Shown piece after piece: positions 37,130-49,849 of a DNA stretch of 64,000 bases. A program made the position numbers and the translations under genes. Below the pieces are notes generated by a model. That model worked only from the letters and a program-made list of their open reading frames with translations, was not told the DNA's origin and did no database searches. Each line of letters opens with the position of its first letter. Within the stretch, counting starts at the first letter, position 1. Origin of the DNA: Acanthosoma haemorrhoidale (lineage: Eukaryota; Arthropoda; Insecta; Hemiptera; Acanthosomatidae); the NCBI GenBank assembly GCA_930367205.1, contig OV884012.1:49745239-49809238 (forward strand), read 5' to 3'.

Positions 37130-37688
37130 ATTTGGTGTTTAAAATCTCTCTTATACCGTAGGTATGTTATATATCTTAAGTATATATCGTTCAGCTACGC
37201 TAAAAGGCGTATAAAATTAGCTTTAGAGGACAGGGCAAGACTCTCTTGGAGAGAAACTAAGAAACAGGAACACTCGAAACTGTTTCTTGATGGACCCTGT
37301 AAGAAAAGAAGCTCAGTACTTCTATCAATGGACAGGTGGACACTCAAAAGTGTGACAGGACTCTATACAGGTCACTGTCGGTTAAACAAACACCTCTTTA
37401 ATTTGGGGATAGTGGGATCACCAATCCGCAGATTCTGCAAGAAAGAGGGAGAAACGGCACGTCATATAATATGTGACTGTGATAACCTAGCTAGAAGGCG
37501 ATACCTTCACTTTGGTAGTGATCGCATTGTAGACCCCAAACTATGTGAACTGATCGATCCACTCAGTATCCTCAGATTTGCAAAGGCCGTGGGCCTGTCA
37601 CATATATAGGACAGGGACATGGACGGCGCACAATAGGTCTCGCTGAGGCCGCGGTGCACAAATGCCGGAACAAATAATAATAATAATA
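37130..37688 (+). mobile_element. I-clade-like LINE, ORF2 C-terminus, 3' UTR and (TAA)n tail
   Basis: A frame open from at least 37200 to the stop at 37606-37608 encodes the end of a LINE ORF2. It has SVTGLYTGHCRLNKHL followed by FCKKEGETARHIICDC, the Cys/His arrangement found after the RNase H domain in I-clade-like LINEs. A 60-bp 3' UTR follows and ends in AATAATAATAAT (about 37673-37687). A TAA-repeat tail is typical of I elements, in contrast to the A tails of families A and B. The RNase H and RT parts are absent, so the copy is 5'-truncated. The frame shown is intact. Confidence 0.75.
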
Positions 37689-37899
37689 TATCGTTTTTTA
37701 TAACAATAACAAACGCTATCACTTCACATATACTATTGTGATTCCTGGTATAATGTACTATTAAATGTTATTCCAGATTCCAATTATAGGGTCCATATTG
37801 CCATCAAATAATAAAGTAGTAGCCTTTATTGTGCACTATGTTTACATTGTGTACTAGAATTGCGTTATCTGTAAATAAACAATTACACGTAGGCAATTT

Positions 37900-38190
37900 T
37901 TCAACCAAGATGAAATTCGCCCAGCGGCGGTAGCGGCGGGGGAAAGAAAAAAGGAAAAGGCCATTATAATTCAGGACTAGCTGCAGTATGCAGTTCCCCG
38001 CTAGGCAGATATATATTTTCCCTGCATACTCGGAATTCAGTCCTGTTCCACTTCCCAAGACTTGAATTTATTGATATTACGTTTATAATGGGATCCTGGC
38101 TTTGGGAGCTCGGCACCAGCGAGACACTGGCGGAAACCAATTTCAGAGCTCATTACGGCTTTCGCAGCTCAGGCATTTTTCACCTCGGTC
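37900..38190. promoter_or_regulatory. GC-rich island
   Basis: GCGGCGGTAGCGGCGGGGG block and several GAGCTC sites in AT-rich DNA. No recognised frame. Candidate non-coding element by composition. Confidence 0.25.
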
Positions 38191-41100
38191 ATTTAAATAA
38201 TAACAAAGAAAAAAAATAATTTTTTTTTTTGGAAATGAAATAGGAGGACGAAAAAGAGAAACTTTTAAATATTATAATAACATTTATAAATATCCGTGTG
38301 TCGCGGACGAACGGCTAAAATAAATTATTCAAGCTATTTGTCGTTGTCAAGATGAATGGTTAATGGCTCGTGTCAGAGAGCGATGCGCGCTCGGAATTAT
38401 AATAAAAAAGTTATACATTCTCAGCCTGATAAGTATTCTTGCGATAATGGCCTCCAATTTAATATGCATATGGTTTCTAAGCATGGAGTAGAACTAGCTG
38501 TTTTGACAGAGTGGTGGATTTTTACCCCTTTACATAATACAGTCATTCTTTGAGGTATAAGGTTTTATTACAAAAGAAGCTGGATCCTACTGTGCGTCTG
38601 TCAGCCATAAAAAAATTATTAAGGATTACTAAACATCCCCCTGACCCAATAAATAATAATATTCTAAGAGTAACACTAAAAAATAGACAAATTCATATTA
38701 ATATTTATAAAATATATTGGAAAATTGGTTTTCCCAAAACTTTAAGTCTGTCTGTGTATGTCTGGACAAAGTAGTAGCTACTTGAATAAAAAAGAAGTAT
38801 TGAATCTAATAAACATATCCAAATTCAAGATTGAGAGGAAATGCCTAGCATTGACCCACTACTACCTCACCGCCACCCACCTACCTACTACAGCGACACG
38901 TTTGGTCAGCCCATGGCTCGTCATGAAGTGTAACACACTGCGGGTTTTGAGCACATATTTTCATATATTATAAATTCCAAACTAATCATAACGTTAGAAA
39001 CACTGCCTAGCACCGATGACTCCCGCATCCCTAATGAGTGATAAGAAAACAGACCAGACTGCAAAGTCTACAGCTAAAAGCCCGGAGTGTTAGCTTTGCC
39101 TATAAATCAGAGCGGCTTTGCATAGCTTATGTGCTAGCTACTTGCAAAACGTCTTCACGAGTAAACAAACGTGATGTTTCCCAATTCGAGGTTGGCCAAT
39201 TACCATTTTAGCTCGAACACACCCTCCGTTGCGTTACGGCAGCTATCAAATAATCGGTACAATGCCGTGTACAATTACGAATTCTGTTCTGTAAGATTTG
39301 GTGCCAATTTACTCGAGGGAACACCGCCATTATCTACAAATGGTCACAGATAATAAAGACACTTTTCATATTTTTCGGGTAAAGAATTTTCTAATCTCTA
39401 AATAATGATATTAATTACCTAGACCATTTTATCACGTATCAAAAAGGCCTAGTTCGTTATGTTGTTATATAGCTTTGTCTAGTATTTTAATTAATTAGCG
39501 TTGTTAAGGCGACATCCTTACATGTTGTAATGATATGTTTATGATTATGAATAAATTTATTAATTATAATTAGGTTGATTTTAAAGGGGTGAGTTTAAGG
39601 TTGAAATCATCTGTTTGGAGTGTTCAGTACCTGGTCATGTACCACGAAGTATTCCTTGTACCTTTTAGACAAACCAATTTTATTATGATGGGGGTATGTT
39701 GCGAGTAAATAGCAGCTTTAACAAAAGCAGATCTGCTGAAATCCTCGTCAAAGCAACTCACGGTGTTCTCTTAGTGCAAGTTATACTTTAGTATGTTATT
39801 AGATAGTGTTTTTCAGGTATCAGCAGTTTCTAATCCTTCTTTATTAATGCCCTCTTCTGCTCAATAATGATAAAAATATTTCCTACTCTGTAAAACTAAT
39901 AAAATGTCTAACAATGATTAATTAATGACCAGAATCAACGAATTCTACTAAGAAGGGTTGTGTTATTAATTTAATATTTCGAAGTAGACGTAATAATTTA
40001 GACCCTTCTGCTTCTAAGTAATTAAAAGTTAAAATAAAGTAGGCTTCGGTTTCATTAGCAAATTAATCCTGTTCGTGAACCTTTTTTATTTTCAAAAAGA
40101 TAAAAGCTAAGGAAAATCTTTTTCATTTTAATAATTTAGCTTTCAAGAACCTGTTAAGGACTTAATCTTATAAAAAAAACACCAAGCACACTGCAGGTGA
40201 AAAGTTTGTTTGTGGTCCATAAATCCAGAAAATCCTTTAACCTTCAATTCCATCTCGTTACCAATAACAAACATAAACAATTAATATGTATATTTTAGCA
40301 TGTGTTTACTGATTTGTTTCCAGCTTAGCTCAAGCCAATTTCAAATTCTATTTAAGCTTTGAAGTATTCCGTGTGAAGGATTTGCATATCGTCTTTAAGC
40401 CCTTTAAGAAAATATTCATGAATAAGTCACTTTTAGTAGTCCATTCACAAATTTATTTAATGCACGAACGTTTTTGGCAGCTCACGCTGCCATGACTAAG
40501 TGCCAATAATGAGTAATAATAAAAAACTAGTCACATTAATTAAGTCATGTCAGATGTTCATAATCGTTTTTCACTCCTAGAGCAGCATTGAATATGAGAT
40601 TTGTGTCCTATATGTTTATAATTATAAAAGTCTATTAAAGCTGCAATTAAAATCGTGTTTATAACTTTAACTCAACCTAAATTTATCATGCTAAATCCAT
40701 TTGATATCGGGGTCAATATAAATATATCAAAATAAATTCTAAAACTAGAAGCAGTCCCATAAAAATAATCAATTACTTCTTAATAAATGTTTTAGTATCT
40801 TATTATTTAGGGTATCGAATTATTCAATGCTTAAGGTTCGGAAGTTATATCAACAATGTTTTCGTATTATTAATAATAATTACGATACTACATAGAGCCT
40901 TAATAAAGCCTTATTAAAGATGTCATTAAAATCGTTTTTGTTGCAGTAACGAAATCATTAGTTGTGTGAGGCATTGAACTTGTCTCGAATTTTCATGATA
41001 ACCTTCACACTTTATTATAATAAAATTTGAAACAAAGGTCAATTGATCCACTTAATTTTAAAATTATGTATACTTCAAGAAAGTGTTCCATCTACTTACT

Positions 41101-41229
41101 TATACGATACCACAAAGTAAGCCAGAAATAATTGGCTGTAAGTAAGTAAATTAGAAACCTGATGATTTTATAGCTTGTGAGAAAAGCAATGCATCTTCAA
41201 AGGATATTGTCACTGGCATAACTGGATAT
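38191..41229. other. Long AT-rich stretch, nothing recognised
   Basis: Moderately balanced DNA at 38840-39350 with short frames of 60-71 codons and no known domain. An isolated octamer ATTTGCAT occurs at 40380-40387. No repeat family found. Confidence 0.35.
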
Positions 41230-41960
41230 TGTCTAAGTGAAAACGGTTCTCCACGTTTTAGTGGTTGAAATTTTTGGACTGAGTGTAATTTCGGCCTTGT
41301 GCCCTTCATGGTATAGTTGGTCTGAGTACTGCTATTTACAACAACATAAATACATTTTCTACTTGCCACGCTCCATTTATCTTAATTCCACCGTTCGATT
41401 CTACGTACCATACATTCCTGAGCCTCATAGAAGAGCGGACTGTCTCTGTGACCCCTCCAGAAGTCAGACCAATAAGGCAGGGCCTACAACACGTCCCTTC
41501 CTTAGCCCTAATGAAACCTTTCGTTTCGCCTTACTCTAATTACTGTGGAAAAGAATCATTTGCATGCTTCCTCTAAGGCAGCCCGATTGGAAAATTCTCC
41601 GCCACGGCTAGTTGCACTGTGACCGGAGGCGGCTCGTTGGGGATTACTGGAGGGACTGGAATAGTGATAAGTGATAAGTTTGGGGTGGAATTCGGAGGCT
41701 GTGAGTCAGCGGGCAATTGGCGCTAGCAATTAGAGTGGGGTCGAGGCTGATTGTCCACCTCCAATACAGATTTGGTCCTCCCCATCCACCTTCGGCCATC
41801 ACCCCTACGGTTCCAATAAAGGCGGACCTTTTAGCACCCCAGCTCCGGGCAAAGCACTCAGTAGTCCTACTTGACCCTCCATTGGCCGTTTAGGGACTTT
41901 CGCGACTTACGTAGTGGGTTGTCGAAATCAAGCAATCATCTCCGTAACATCAGAGTATAT
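41230..41960. promoter_or_regulatory. Large GC-rich island with octamer
   Basis: One of the longest islands. A perfect octamer ATTTGCAT lies at 41558-41565, TAATTAC at 41538-41544, and TGATAAGTGATAAG (tandem GATA-type sites) near 41665-41680. A 100-codon plus frame at its left side has no recognised domain. Candidate enhancer by motif content. Confidence 0.35.
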
Positions 41961-42235
41961 CAGCTCATAGTATTGTGCTATACTATTGTTTCTGCCTGCT
42001 GCCTGCAAACTTAATAAGTTAAATAAATATAAGGTACACCGAGAAAAAGCTTTGAACACTAACAATGAAAATACTTTGCACCGGGAAGATTATTTAATTC
42101 CATCAAGTAAGGGGTTGTAAGAGTATACCTATAGAGGAAAATTTCATAAACAAAATGTTATCCAATTTTGCAAATCAATCAACACAATAATCAGAATAAC
42201 TCTGGACCCAAAACTCGCAAGAGTTTGTACAGAAG

Positions 42236-42490
42236 ATTGCCAACTAAAATAGTTTGGTCATCTTCAATGGATGGACGAATGCAGGCTGGTGAGAGTGTCA
42301 CCTATGAAATCCAATGATCGGGGAAAAGACCATAAGGCAAATCTAGAAAGATATTAGAAGATTTATTAAAAAAGACCTTTACGAATATAAAGTTGGAGAA
42401 ACAGAAATTTGTTGTCCAATAACTGAGAGCTGTGGTCCAAACTTTGCACTAAGAGCCATACACCGTTCCACAAAAAGCCAGGAAGAAGAA
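42236..42490 (+). pseudogene. Degenerate LINE ORF C-terminus (RTE/L2-like)
   Basis: A frame starting near 42241 reads QLK, a TAG stop at 42250, then FGHLQWMDECRLV. This matches the conserved 'K-W-F-G-H-hydrophobic-x-R-M' signature found near the C-terminus of RTE-like and related LINE proteins, with the tryptophan changed to a stop (TGG to TAG). Downstream KSNDRG... fits the basic tail that follows. Broken by stops, so a dead remnant. The clade is uncertain. Confidence 0.5.
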
Positions 42491-43026
42491 AAAATAATCA
42501 ATCGTGAAAAAAATAGCGAATGCAGAATTGTAGTTATTTATGTTTTTGTAAATAATATTTTTCTATCTTAAGAAGGAATCACACAAATTTACACTCACAT
42601 TATGTCAATTATTATTATTTCTGAAAAGTTAATGCATATAAATCTGATGAAACTAAGATATACCAATTAATATTCTTACTAGCACGTACAAATAGAAAGC
42701 AAGTTGTTCAAAGGGACAAGACATGGCTTGTCTTGCTTTCCCAAACCATTATATATTACAGTGTATTGAATGGTAGATTATAATTCCATATTGACACCAG
42801 TAGGAATAAAGAAAATCGAGAATGGCCTGAGCTCCGAAAGGAGGAATAGAATTTTATTCTTGAAAAGAAATACCGGAGAATTTCTTGTAGTTGGACTTGT
42901 GTAATAAGATGTAAATAATTTCACGATGGATTATATGAATTAAGCTTTATTAATTTTAATTCATGGCTACGGCAACATTGGGTATGTGTTTTTCGGGTTG
43001 TTTTAGCGTCAGTTTATCTAAAACAT
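42491..43026. other. AT-rich stretch, nothing recognised
   Basis: No gene or repeat family found. Confidence 0.35.
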
Positions 43027-43140
43027 TTTTTTTATTTACAATATATAATCTGCAGTCAACGTTTCACCTGTTCATGACTTACCTGTTCACCATCAGGACT
43101 TACAATTCAGAAACAAAATATATATCTTGTATATAAATTT
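43027..43140 (-). repeat. Repeat with hammerhead-like core (copy 1)
   Basis: Homologous to the plus-strand copy at 57440-57560. On the minus strand it has AGTC, CTGATGG (43090-43096), a short duplicated TGAACAGG, GAAAC (43061-43065), GTT and GACT. The spacing recalls a minimal hammerhead ribozyme as carried by Penelope-like elements, but the core has one mismatch and no stem II is visible. Confidence 0.4.
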
Positions 43141-43470
43141 ATATATCCATATTATTATGGTATGGAATCTTTGAAATTGAATTGTAAATATAAACTAGTC
43201 AAGGAACAATTAAAACCATCCCGCCAATATCTTCAAATTATCTTCTCATCATTTATCAATTATATTAAACATTTACTTCGTCCGTTAAGTGTAAAATTGT
43301 ATGAGGTGAAATAGCTAAATAAAAGGGAAATCATAGGAAAATGAGATTTGTTTCAAATTAGTCAGTGAATCAGAACTCTTTAAAAGTTGTAACGGGTCAT
43401 ATTTAGTCGCTCAATACTAGGGCCGCAGTAATCAAGCCAACTTAACTATTCTTCAACCCCCCATATTGAG

Positions 43471-43813
43471 AGTTAAATAATCTTTCTAGAGGAGAGTCTT
43501 TTAAAATAAAATAAAGAAAAGCTTTATTATGAAGTACAAGCAAAACACTGGTATATATACAATACAATTATTAAGAGTTACGTTACTACATACTGGGTGG
43601 AATGTAGTGCCTGGGAACAAGTGGGGTCTGGGGCTAAAGGTGAGGGTAGTTCTGGGAAGTGGGAGGCAGGTCTTGAAGGGATGCGGTTGCTTACTTAAAA
43701 ATATCAGTGACTTCCAAGAAGTCACGAGGCAGGTATACGTTCTGCTCAACCCCCTTCTACTTTTACCATTATATATAATATTACTATTATAATATTCTTA
43801 GCATTATATAACT
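43471..43813 (-). repeat. Solo LTR, family D, copy 1
   Basis: A 343-bp unit bounded by AGTTAAATAA and TTATATAACT, which are imperfect inverted ends (AGTTA...TAACT). The second copy at 54192-54530 has the same ends and length. On the minus strand AATAAAG (in CATAATAAAGC) lies near the 3' end and a TATATAA-like stretch near the 5' end, as in an LTR. No internal retroelement sequence lies next to it, so it is a solo LTR. Flanking bases do not form a clean duplication. Confidence 0.6.
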
Positions 43814-45819
43814 GAAGGAGAAAGAACCGCCAATGAAATTTGAGAAAAGAGCGTGAAATAGCGAGAAAAACCCAGAATAGAGGAGGTTCTTCAGGCTCCA
43901 GCCGGAACTTTGGTCCTCTCCATCTGCAAGACCAGAGGACGCTTTTCAAGTAAAGCCACTCCAGATTTCCTAAATCAGTAAACATACAAATTTATTCAAA
44001 AACAATTTTATGGGGGTTTTAACTGTTTAACAATTTGTGACATAAACTATTTATAATGATAAATTGTTTTGTAATATAGTTTTCATTTATAATATGAATC
44101 TAGTCTAATAAGCTGCAATATATTTCAAATCATTCATTCAAGTCAATTTCAAATTTATAAGTATATAATAAATAGTAATAATTAATACAGTACTTAATAA
44201 AGCTTTCATCAATTCCCTATTTATTATTGCTTCCTCTTGTCTAATAATTAACCCTGATATAAAGTAAATTCAAATCAAATCTTCGCCTAAGGGACATATT
44301 CCTAGACGAACGACCAAGAAAGAATTTTAAAGTAAAGTAATTTACAAGTTAATTATAATCAAAAAATTAAATTTTAGAAATATAAGGTAAGGCAGACAAG
44401 AGGGGTCCATTTAATAATATATAAATATGTAATTATATTTAATGGACTTAAGAACTAAAATCATACAAATTTTGTGTGTTTAAAAGTAACATAATTCAAT
44501 GAGTTCTTTTTGAGTTATGGTTTGTGAATGTAATTACGTTTCCCAAAAGTTTTGAAGAAAGGGATCCCAAATTTTCGAAGAAGGAAAAAGGAGAATGATA
44601 CCTAAGAACATCATAAGACGTCAGTATGGAAGAGTTCGAGAGAGATGCCCTGAGGTAGGCATGATGGGATATCGGCCAGCCAGCATCTGAGCATTGTCCC
44701 CTCCTCGTGTCCCAGATTATCTGCAACAAATTGATAGGGTTTATAGCGAGTCCTATGTAATTTTCTTCAACATAACATCAAGATCATCTTTACTATTCTG
44801 TAATAGCATTAGCTGAAGTAAATTGATGAAAAAAATGATAATGCTGAATAATAGCAAAATGCAAAAAAGGTTAAATCTAACTTTTCAGAAAGGGTGCAAT
44901 GTAGTGGGAAGGGAAAATTGTTGGTCCAAGTCCTGCATTGAGAATAAATTTTATTTCGAGATAAAATGTAGGTCTTTAGTCCTGCAGACAGACCGAACCC
45001 CCTATGTATGATGGCGATCTTGTAAATATACCGTGCTATCTATTGGCCCTGCTTATACGAAAAAATAAATGTCAATGAGATAAGGCCATCATAGGGACTC
45101 CAGCCAAGATCCAGCGTGTGTTTCCAAGCTAAGTGGATTGCTGTGTTAGGTCTAAACAGACATTTTTATTTTATACAGATTTATCGAAAACACTCACTTG
45201 AAATAAACAAATGTAACAGAGCTTTGACCCACTTGTGTTAGAAAATAAAATATAAATACTACTCCATGGATCAGCTGCTTCACAAGTTTTTTTTTTCAAT
45301 TATGAACTAAAATGCATTTTATATGTTTGCGTAAACGAAATCAAATTCTTTGAAGGTGAATAATTAATATTAGATAATTATGGGTCAAGGTTGAATTTTT
45401 TCAAAACTATTAGGTATTATTTTAACAAAATTATTTCATTTTATTAAATAAACCATATTAGCCACGAAAATTGCATTTGCGATAAATAAAACAAAATAGC
45501 AAAAATACTACAAAAATGTTAAATAGGACAATTAAATCCAAATTTAATTAAGAAATTTTCTGTTTTTCAACAATTTTATTTATTTATTTAAATATATACA
45601 GCCACATACGGCGCCATCCATACAATTAAATCCGTTTTAATAAGTACATAATTTCAATTGTTTGCTTTCAATTCATTATTTTCTATATGTTTCAATTTAA
45701 AGTTGCATTTCTGTCTTAAGTGGTTGTCAGATTTGAAATAGCTTCTGAGTTTTTGTTCCTATATTACCCGTAATTTTATTTTGGTAAAACCCTAATCAGC
45801 ATAGAGTTATTTGTTCAAA
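43814..45819. other. AT-rich stretch, nothing recognised
   Basis: A small balanced block at 43830-43970 and short frames of 60-79 codons; no domain or repeat recognised. Confidence 0.35.
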
Positions 45820-46080
45820 CCCCGACATGGGGAAGGTAGGCCAACCGATGTACCAAACCCCATCTGTTTGGGATAAGGGTGGTCCGAAGTGCAAGACGGA
45901 AAAGGCATGCACGGGTCATATAAAAAAAAAGCTTTTTGTTGATAGTCAGAAATACGGTCCGAGACGTGACGATATAAACGTCGGGACGAGAAATTTCTGG
46001 GCAGTCGGCAGTCGAGGGATATTCGTAAGACTGGAGGAGTCTGCAACGAGTCTTGCGGTGTTTTGAGACGACTGTTTTGT
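45820..46080. promoter_or_regulatory. GC-richer island
   Basis: Balanced composition with frames open on both strands (79 codons each), none recognised. Could be regulatory or an old transposon piece. Confidence 0.2.
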
Positions 46081-47229
46081 CTTTTACTTCTCGGCTTTGA
46101 GGTTGTTTCTACACCAGATTGAAGACCTCAATGTATACCAGTAAGATTTAAGCTTTACTTGTAGCTAATAAATATATATGTAATATGCTCATCATTTTGA
46201 GTTAATAGTAATATTAATTTCTCTGTAAAAACATTTTAATCTTTTTCTAGTTTTTGGATAATAAAACATTTTGTCTATACATTTCTATCTTACCATTGAA
46301 TTCCTTCCATTTGATCACCACGTTAATTTATTAAGATGAATTACTTTGGGTTTAGAATCAATTGGGACCAAGTGAATTTAATATATGAATAAGGTCTAAT
46401 TTGGTACATCATTACGCTAATGCAATGCGGTCAAGATTTGAGGAATCAAACCCACCACCAGTAGAATAGTTAGATGGCATCCCTAGATATTAAATATTCT
46501 AATTAATCAACTAGAGCGGTGTTTGTGGTTGTCAGGTAAATAGATAAATGGGTATATATATCCTTAGAAAAGATACGTCCTTTATTTATTGCCTTAAAGT
46601 TTTATGTACGTGGATACAATGCTGTATCGGATGGAATAAGTATCGATAAATAGATTATAAATAAAAAAAATAGAAAAATAAGAAGGTTTTATTAAATCCT
46701 CGTCCACCGAACGTAGCAATAGTTAGAAGTGTTTTTGAATATACCTTATTTTCAGATAGAATTGATGCTTTTCATGGTCACTATCGCTAAACGCAAAGAC
46801 AGACAGAAGTAGAACCAGCAGACAAATAAAAAGGCGGTATTATTTAATACTTTTTTGTTTACATCAAGGGATCATATCGCTGGAAAAGTTAATAAATACA
46901 TAGCAATATATTGTGGATAAAATACCATACCTAGTATGCATAACCTCTCTCCGCTGATAATATTTTAAGGGCGTTGACAAACGAAGCACGCAATAGAAAA
47001 ATTATTATTTGGCTAATGTTATCTTTCCCCAGATAAGAAATATTAATATACTGTTAGCTAACAGCTTCAGCAAAGCGAAAGAAAATCATGACTTGGAACA
47101 TTTCCCTAAGAAATTGTAAGTGGGCAGCGAAGGTTGCCAAAAACAGCTGCAGAGTATAACAAACAGAAGGAGGAAGGCACATAACTTGAATACAAATTAA
47201 AGAAGGAGCATACAAGGAGTTTTAGGAGT
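46081..47229. other. AT-rich stretch with a B-box-like site and a short shared repeat
   Basis: GGTTTGATTCC, close to the tRNA B box, lies on minus near 46440-46460; no convincing A box accompanies it, so it is a weak SINE hint. The 17-base phrase at 46705-46721 also occurs at 1093-1109 in the retroelement at the left edge. Otherwise nothing recognised. Confidence 0.3.
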
Positions 47230-47570
47230 CCATTATTCCCACTAATGGTTGTATCTCCTCGGATGGGACATCCTAATGGCCAAACGTCGCATTTATCGTA
47301 GTGTAAACATTCCGGCCCGCTGGATTTTCATTTATAAATCTCACTTTGTAGGGGCAGGACAGGCGTGGGTGGGGGGTAGGGGAAGAAAAGTCAGAAAATG
47401 GCTTTTCCTCTTCAAGCGTAAACCTCCATACGAAATTAGACCCCCCCCCCCCCCCCACCGTCCCATAGAAAATGTACTCTTTTACATGCCTGGGTCCGTA
47501 TGCTCCCCGGTGAAGCAGAGCCTGACTTACAAGGTAATTCGAGAGGCTCTACTTGAGGTTCTTATGTCTG
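47230..47570. promoter_or_regulatory. GC-rich island with Fox/TEAD-like overlap
   Basis: Contains GTAAACA (47303-47309) overlapping CATTCC (47308-47313), CATTTATAAATC, and G- and C-tracts. The 171-codon frame crossing it encodes a proline run from the C tract and has no recognised domain. Candidate enhancer by motif content. Confidence 0.3.
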
Positions 47571-49849
47571 TCAAGATTAGTCCCTCTCAAGTCAAACTGT
47601 TCCGTTTTAAGTACCCCTTCACAAAAAGAATAATAAATAATATAAGTGCTTGTTGTAACGGACTTTATAAAAGAGGATATCAGTGTAAGAATCCTTATTC
47701 TAAAAATAAAAGTAATCATCCCCATTTATTTTTAATACTACATTTTAAATATATGTTGAGATGAACAAAATATTTGGGATAATAAGAGAAAATGATACTT
47801 AATACATTACCGTTTTAGTATTCAAGATTTCTATGGGTTTCAGAAATAGTAGAAAGAGTAGCCTAGATAGATAATTTCTACCCTCGGGAAACTCGAAATA
47901 AATAATATGTAGCAGGCTGGATTCCACATTGTCTAAAATTACAGATTCGTAAAGCTTGAACAATTAATTAATTTTTTTATTGCTTTTGCACGGCTTCGAA
48001 TGCAGAGTTGTTTAAAATACTGATGGCTATTTTTGGTTGGGTTGTAAGCTGGATATAAAATTTTAATCTAGGTGAAGTAATTAAATCTTTTTTTTGTTCT
48101 AAAAATGAATTGTGGTAAAGATGAACTCTTTGTTTACAAGGCCTCCAATGTGGATAAACTTATCAACCTTACTTTGGTTTTAAATGTACAATTAGTATCG
48201 TTTAGTAATTATGTTACACATCATTCATTTCAAAACTATTTAGTTGTGAAGAAATCCGCTGTCACCAAGAAAATTCGTTTGGGCAAGTATGTATCATCAT
48301 GTTAGTGTGCATTAGCATAACATTAGAGAAACTGAAGAGATCCTGAGTAATCTGATGCCAGCATAGCTAACACTAAAAAAGATAACTTTTTTTTTACTAA
48401 GCAAGTATTCCGAAAGGTGTATAACACATATATTATTTATTCCTCTCAATAGAACTAGTTAACTGAGACGTATTAAGAGTTTCTTAATGGCTGCAAACAA
48501 GTTGTTAAGCTAGACCTTAATGTAATTAAACTGCGAAAGATCATAAATGTAAAACAAAACACCCATTACATTTTTTATACTGAGGTCATCGGGTTCATTA
48601 ATTTGATACCTTCCTCGTTGAAATAAAAAAAAAAAGTGGCTGTATTTCTTAAATGTGTTTCCTAGGATGTGTCTTCTCATTCTTTGAAGAATATAAAGAA
48701 AAAAAAGAAAACATGACGCCCATGAACAAAAACAGTCAACGAAAGTAGAATCCAGAAAAAACAATTGTTTTTATCACCATGTAATTGATGATACCTTGAG
48801 TATTTGCAATGCATTGTTCTTATTTTTAACACCGTCGAGCCATCGAGTGTAGTCAGTTACCAGGATAAAGGAAATATACAAAATACCATGCTCTTTCAAC
48901 TTACTGCTTAAAACACATTTTATGTTAAATTTGAGATAATTGTAGGGTCTTTTTGTAGTTACATTCCCCTGAAGTGCCAAACATTTTATTAATCAGGGGA
49001 TCGCAATTTTTAATTTGATTCCCTACTCAATATGATAGTATTTGTTTTTATTACCATGTTATTGACCCTAAATCATGCTTTATGAAAGAGAAAACATTTT
49101 AATTTTGTTGAGTTATCAAAAGTCATGTAAACCATAAAGTCAACAGATCAACCAGGGAAGTCACAATCTCCACAGGAGACAGACAGATGCAGGGGGTGAA
49201 AACATAGCATATTTTTAAAAGTGCCTGTGAATCCATGAAGTGGGATTTATTACTGTTTTACTTTTGAAAAGGAGAAAATATTCTCTTGCGTAATAGATTT
49301 TTTTTTATGTCTCAGTGTTCTTAGTAATTGTATTACTGTTACTGAAGATTTCGTATGATATTAACGGTGTCTAACTAATTTTATTCCACTGACAATTATC
49401 TAAGCTTCTGTTAGGTCGAAATTCAGGCTTTTTCATAACGCTGAAACGCTTCACTCAATGGTAAATCCAAATGGCTATTTGTTGCAACGAAGAAATATGT
49501 GGTGTTGCCAAGAATCATTATGTCTGCAATGGGCATGGGATTCTCGATCAACCGAAATTTAGGTGATCCTTATTATTTTGGTGCCCACTGTAAACACTTG
49601 GAATTTTCGTTCATCGCATTTCATTTCGTTTGCCAGTCCATGATCGTGAGTTAAATTTCTTGGCATGGGGTTGCTCTTCATAATTCATCCCATTTTTTTA
49701 TCAATACAAAACTTTCTGTACCTGACATGAACATTTATTTCTATCTCAAAGCTGCTTTCTGGTCAGCTTCTTCATTTCTAAGTCACCTCATTTGTAGTTT
49801 CACCCACACTATTGCAATTTAATATCTTTTCTCTTAGAGCTTATATGGC
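47571..49849. other. AT-rich stretch, nothing recognised
   Basis: Short AT-rich frames only (66-84 codons). No repeat family found. Confidence 0.35.

Noticed and set aside
47249..47764. 171-codon plus-strand open frame, the longest in the window
   Set aside because: It begins with a non-ATG codon, crosses a C tract giving a proline run, and has no recognisable domain; it runs from a GC-rich island into AT-rich DNA.
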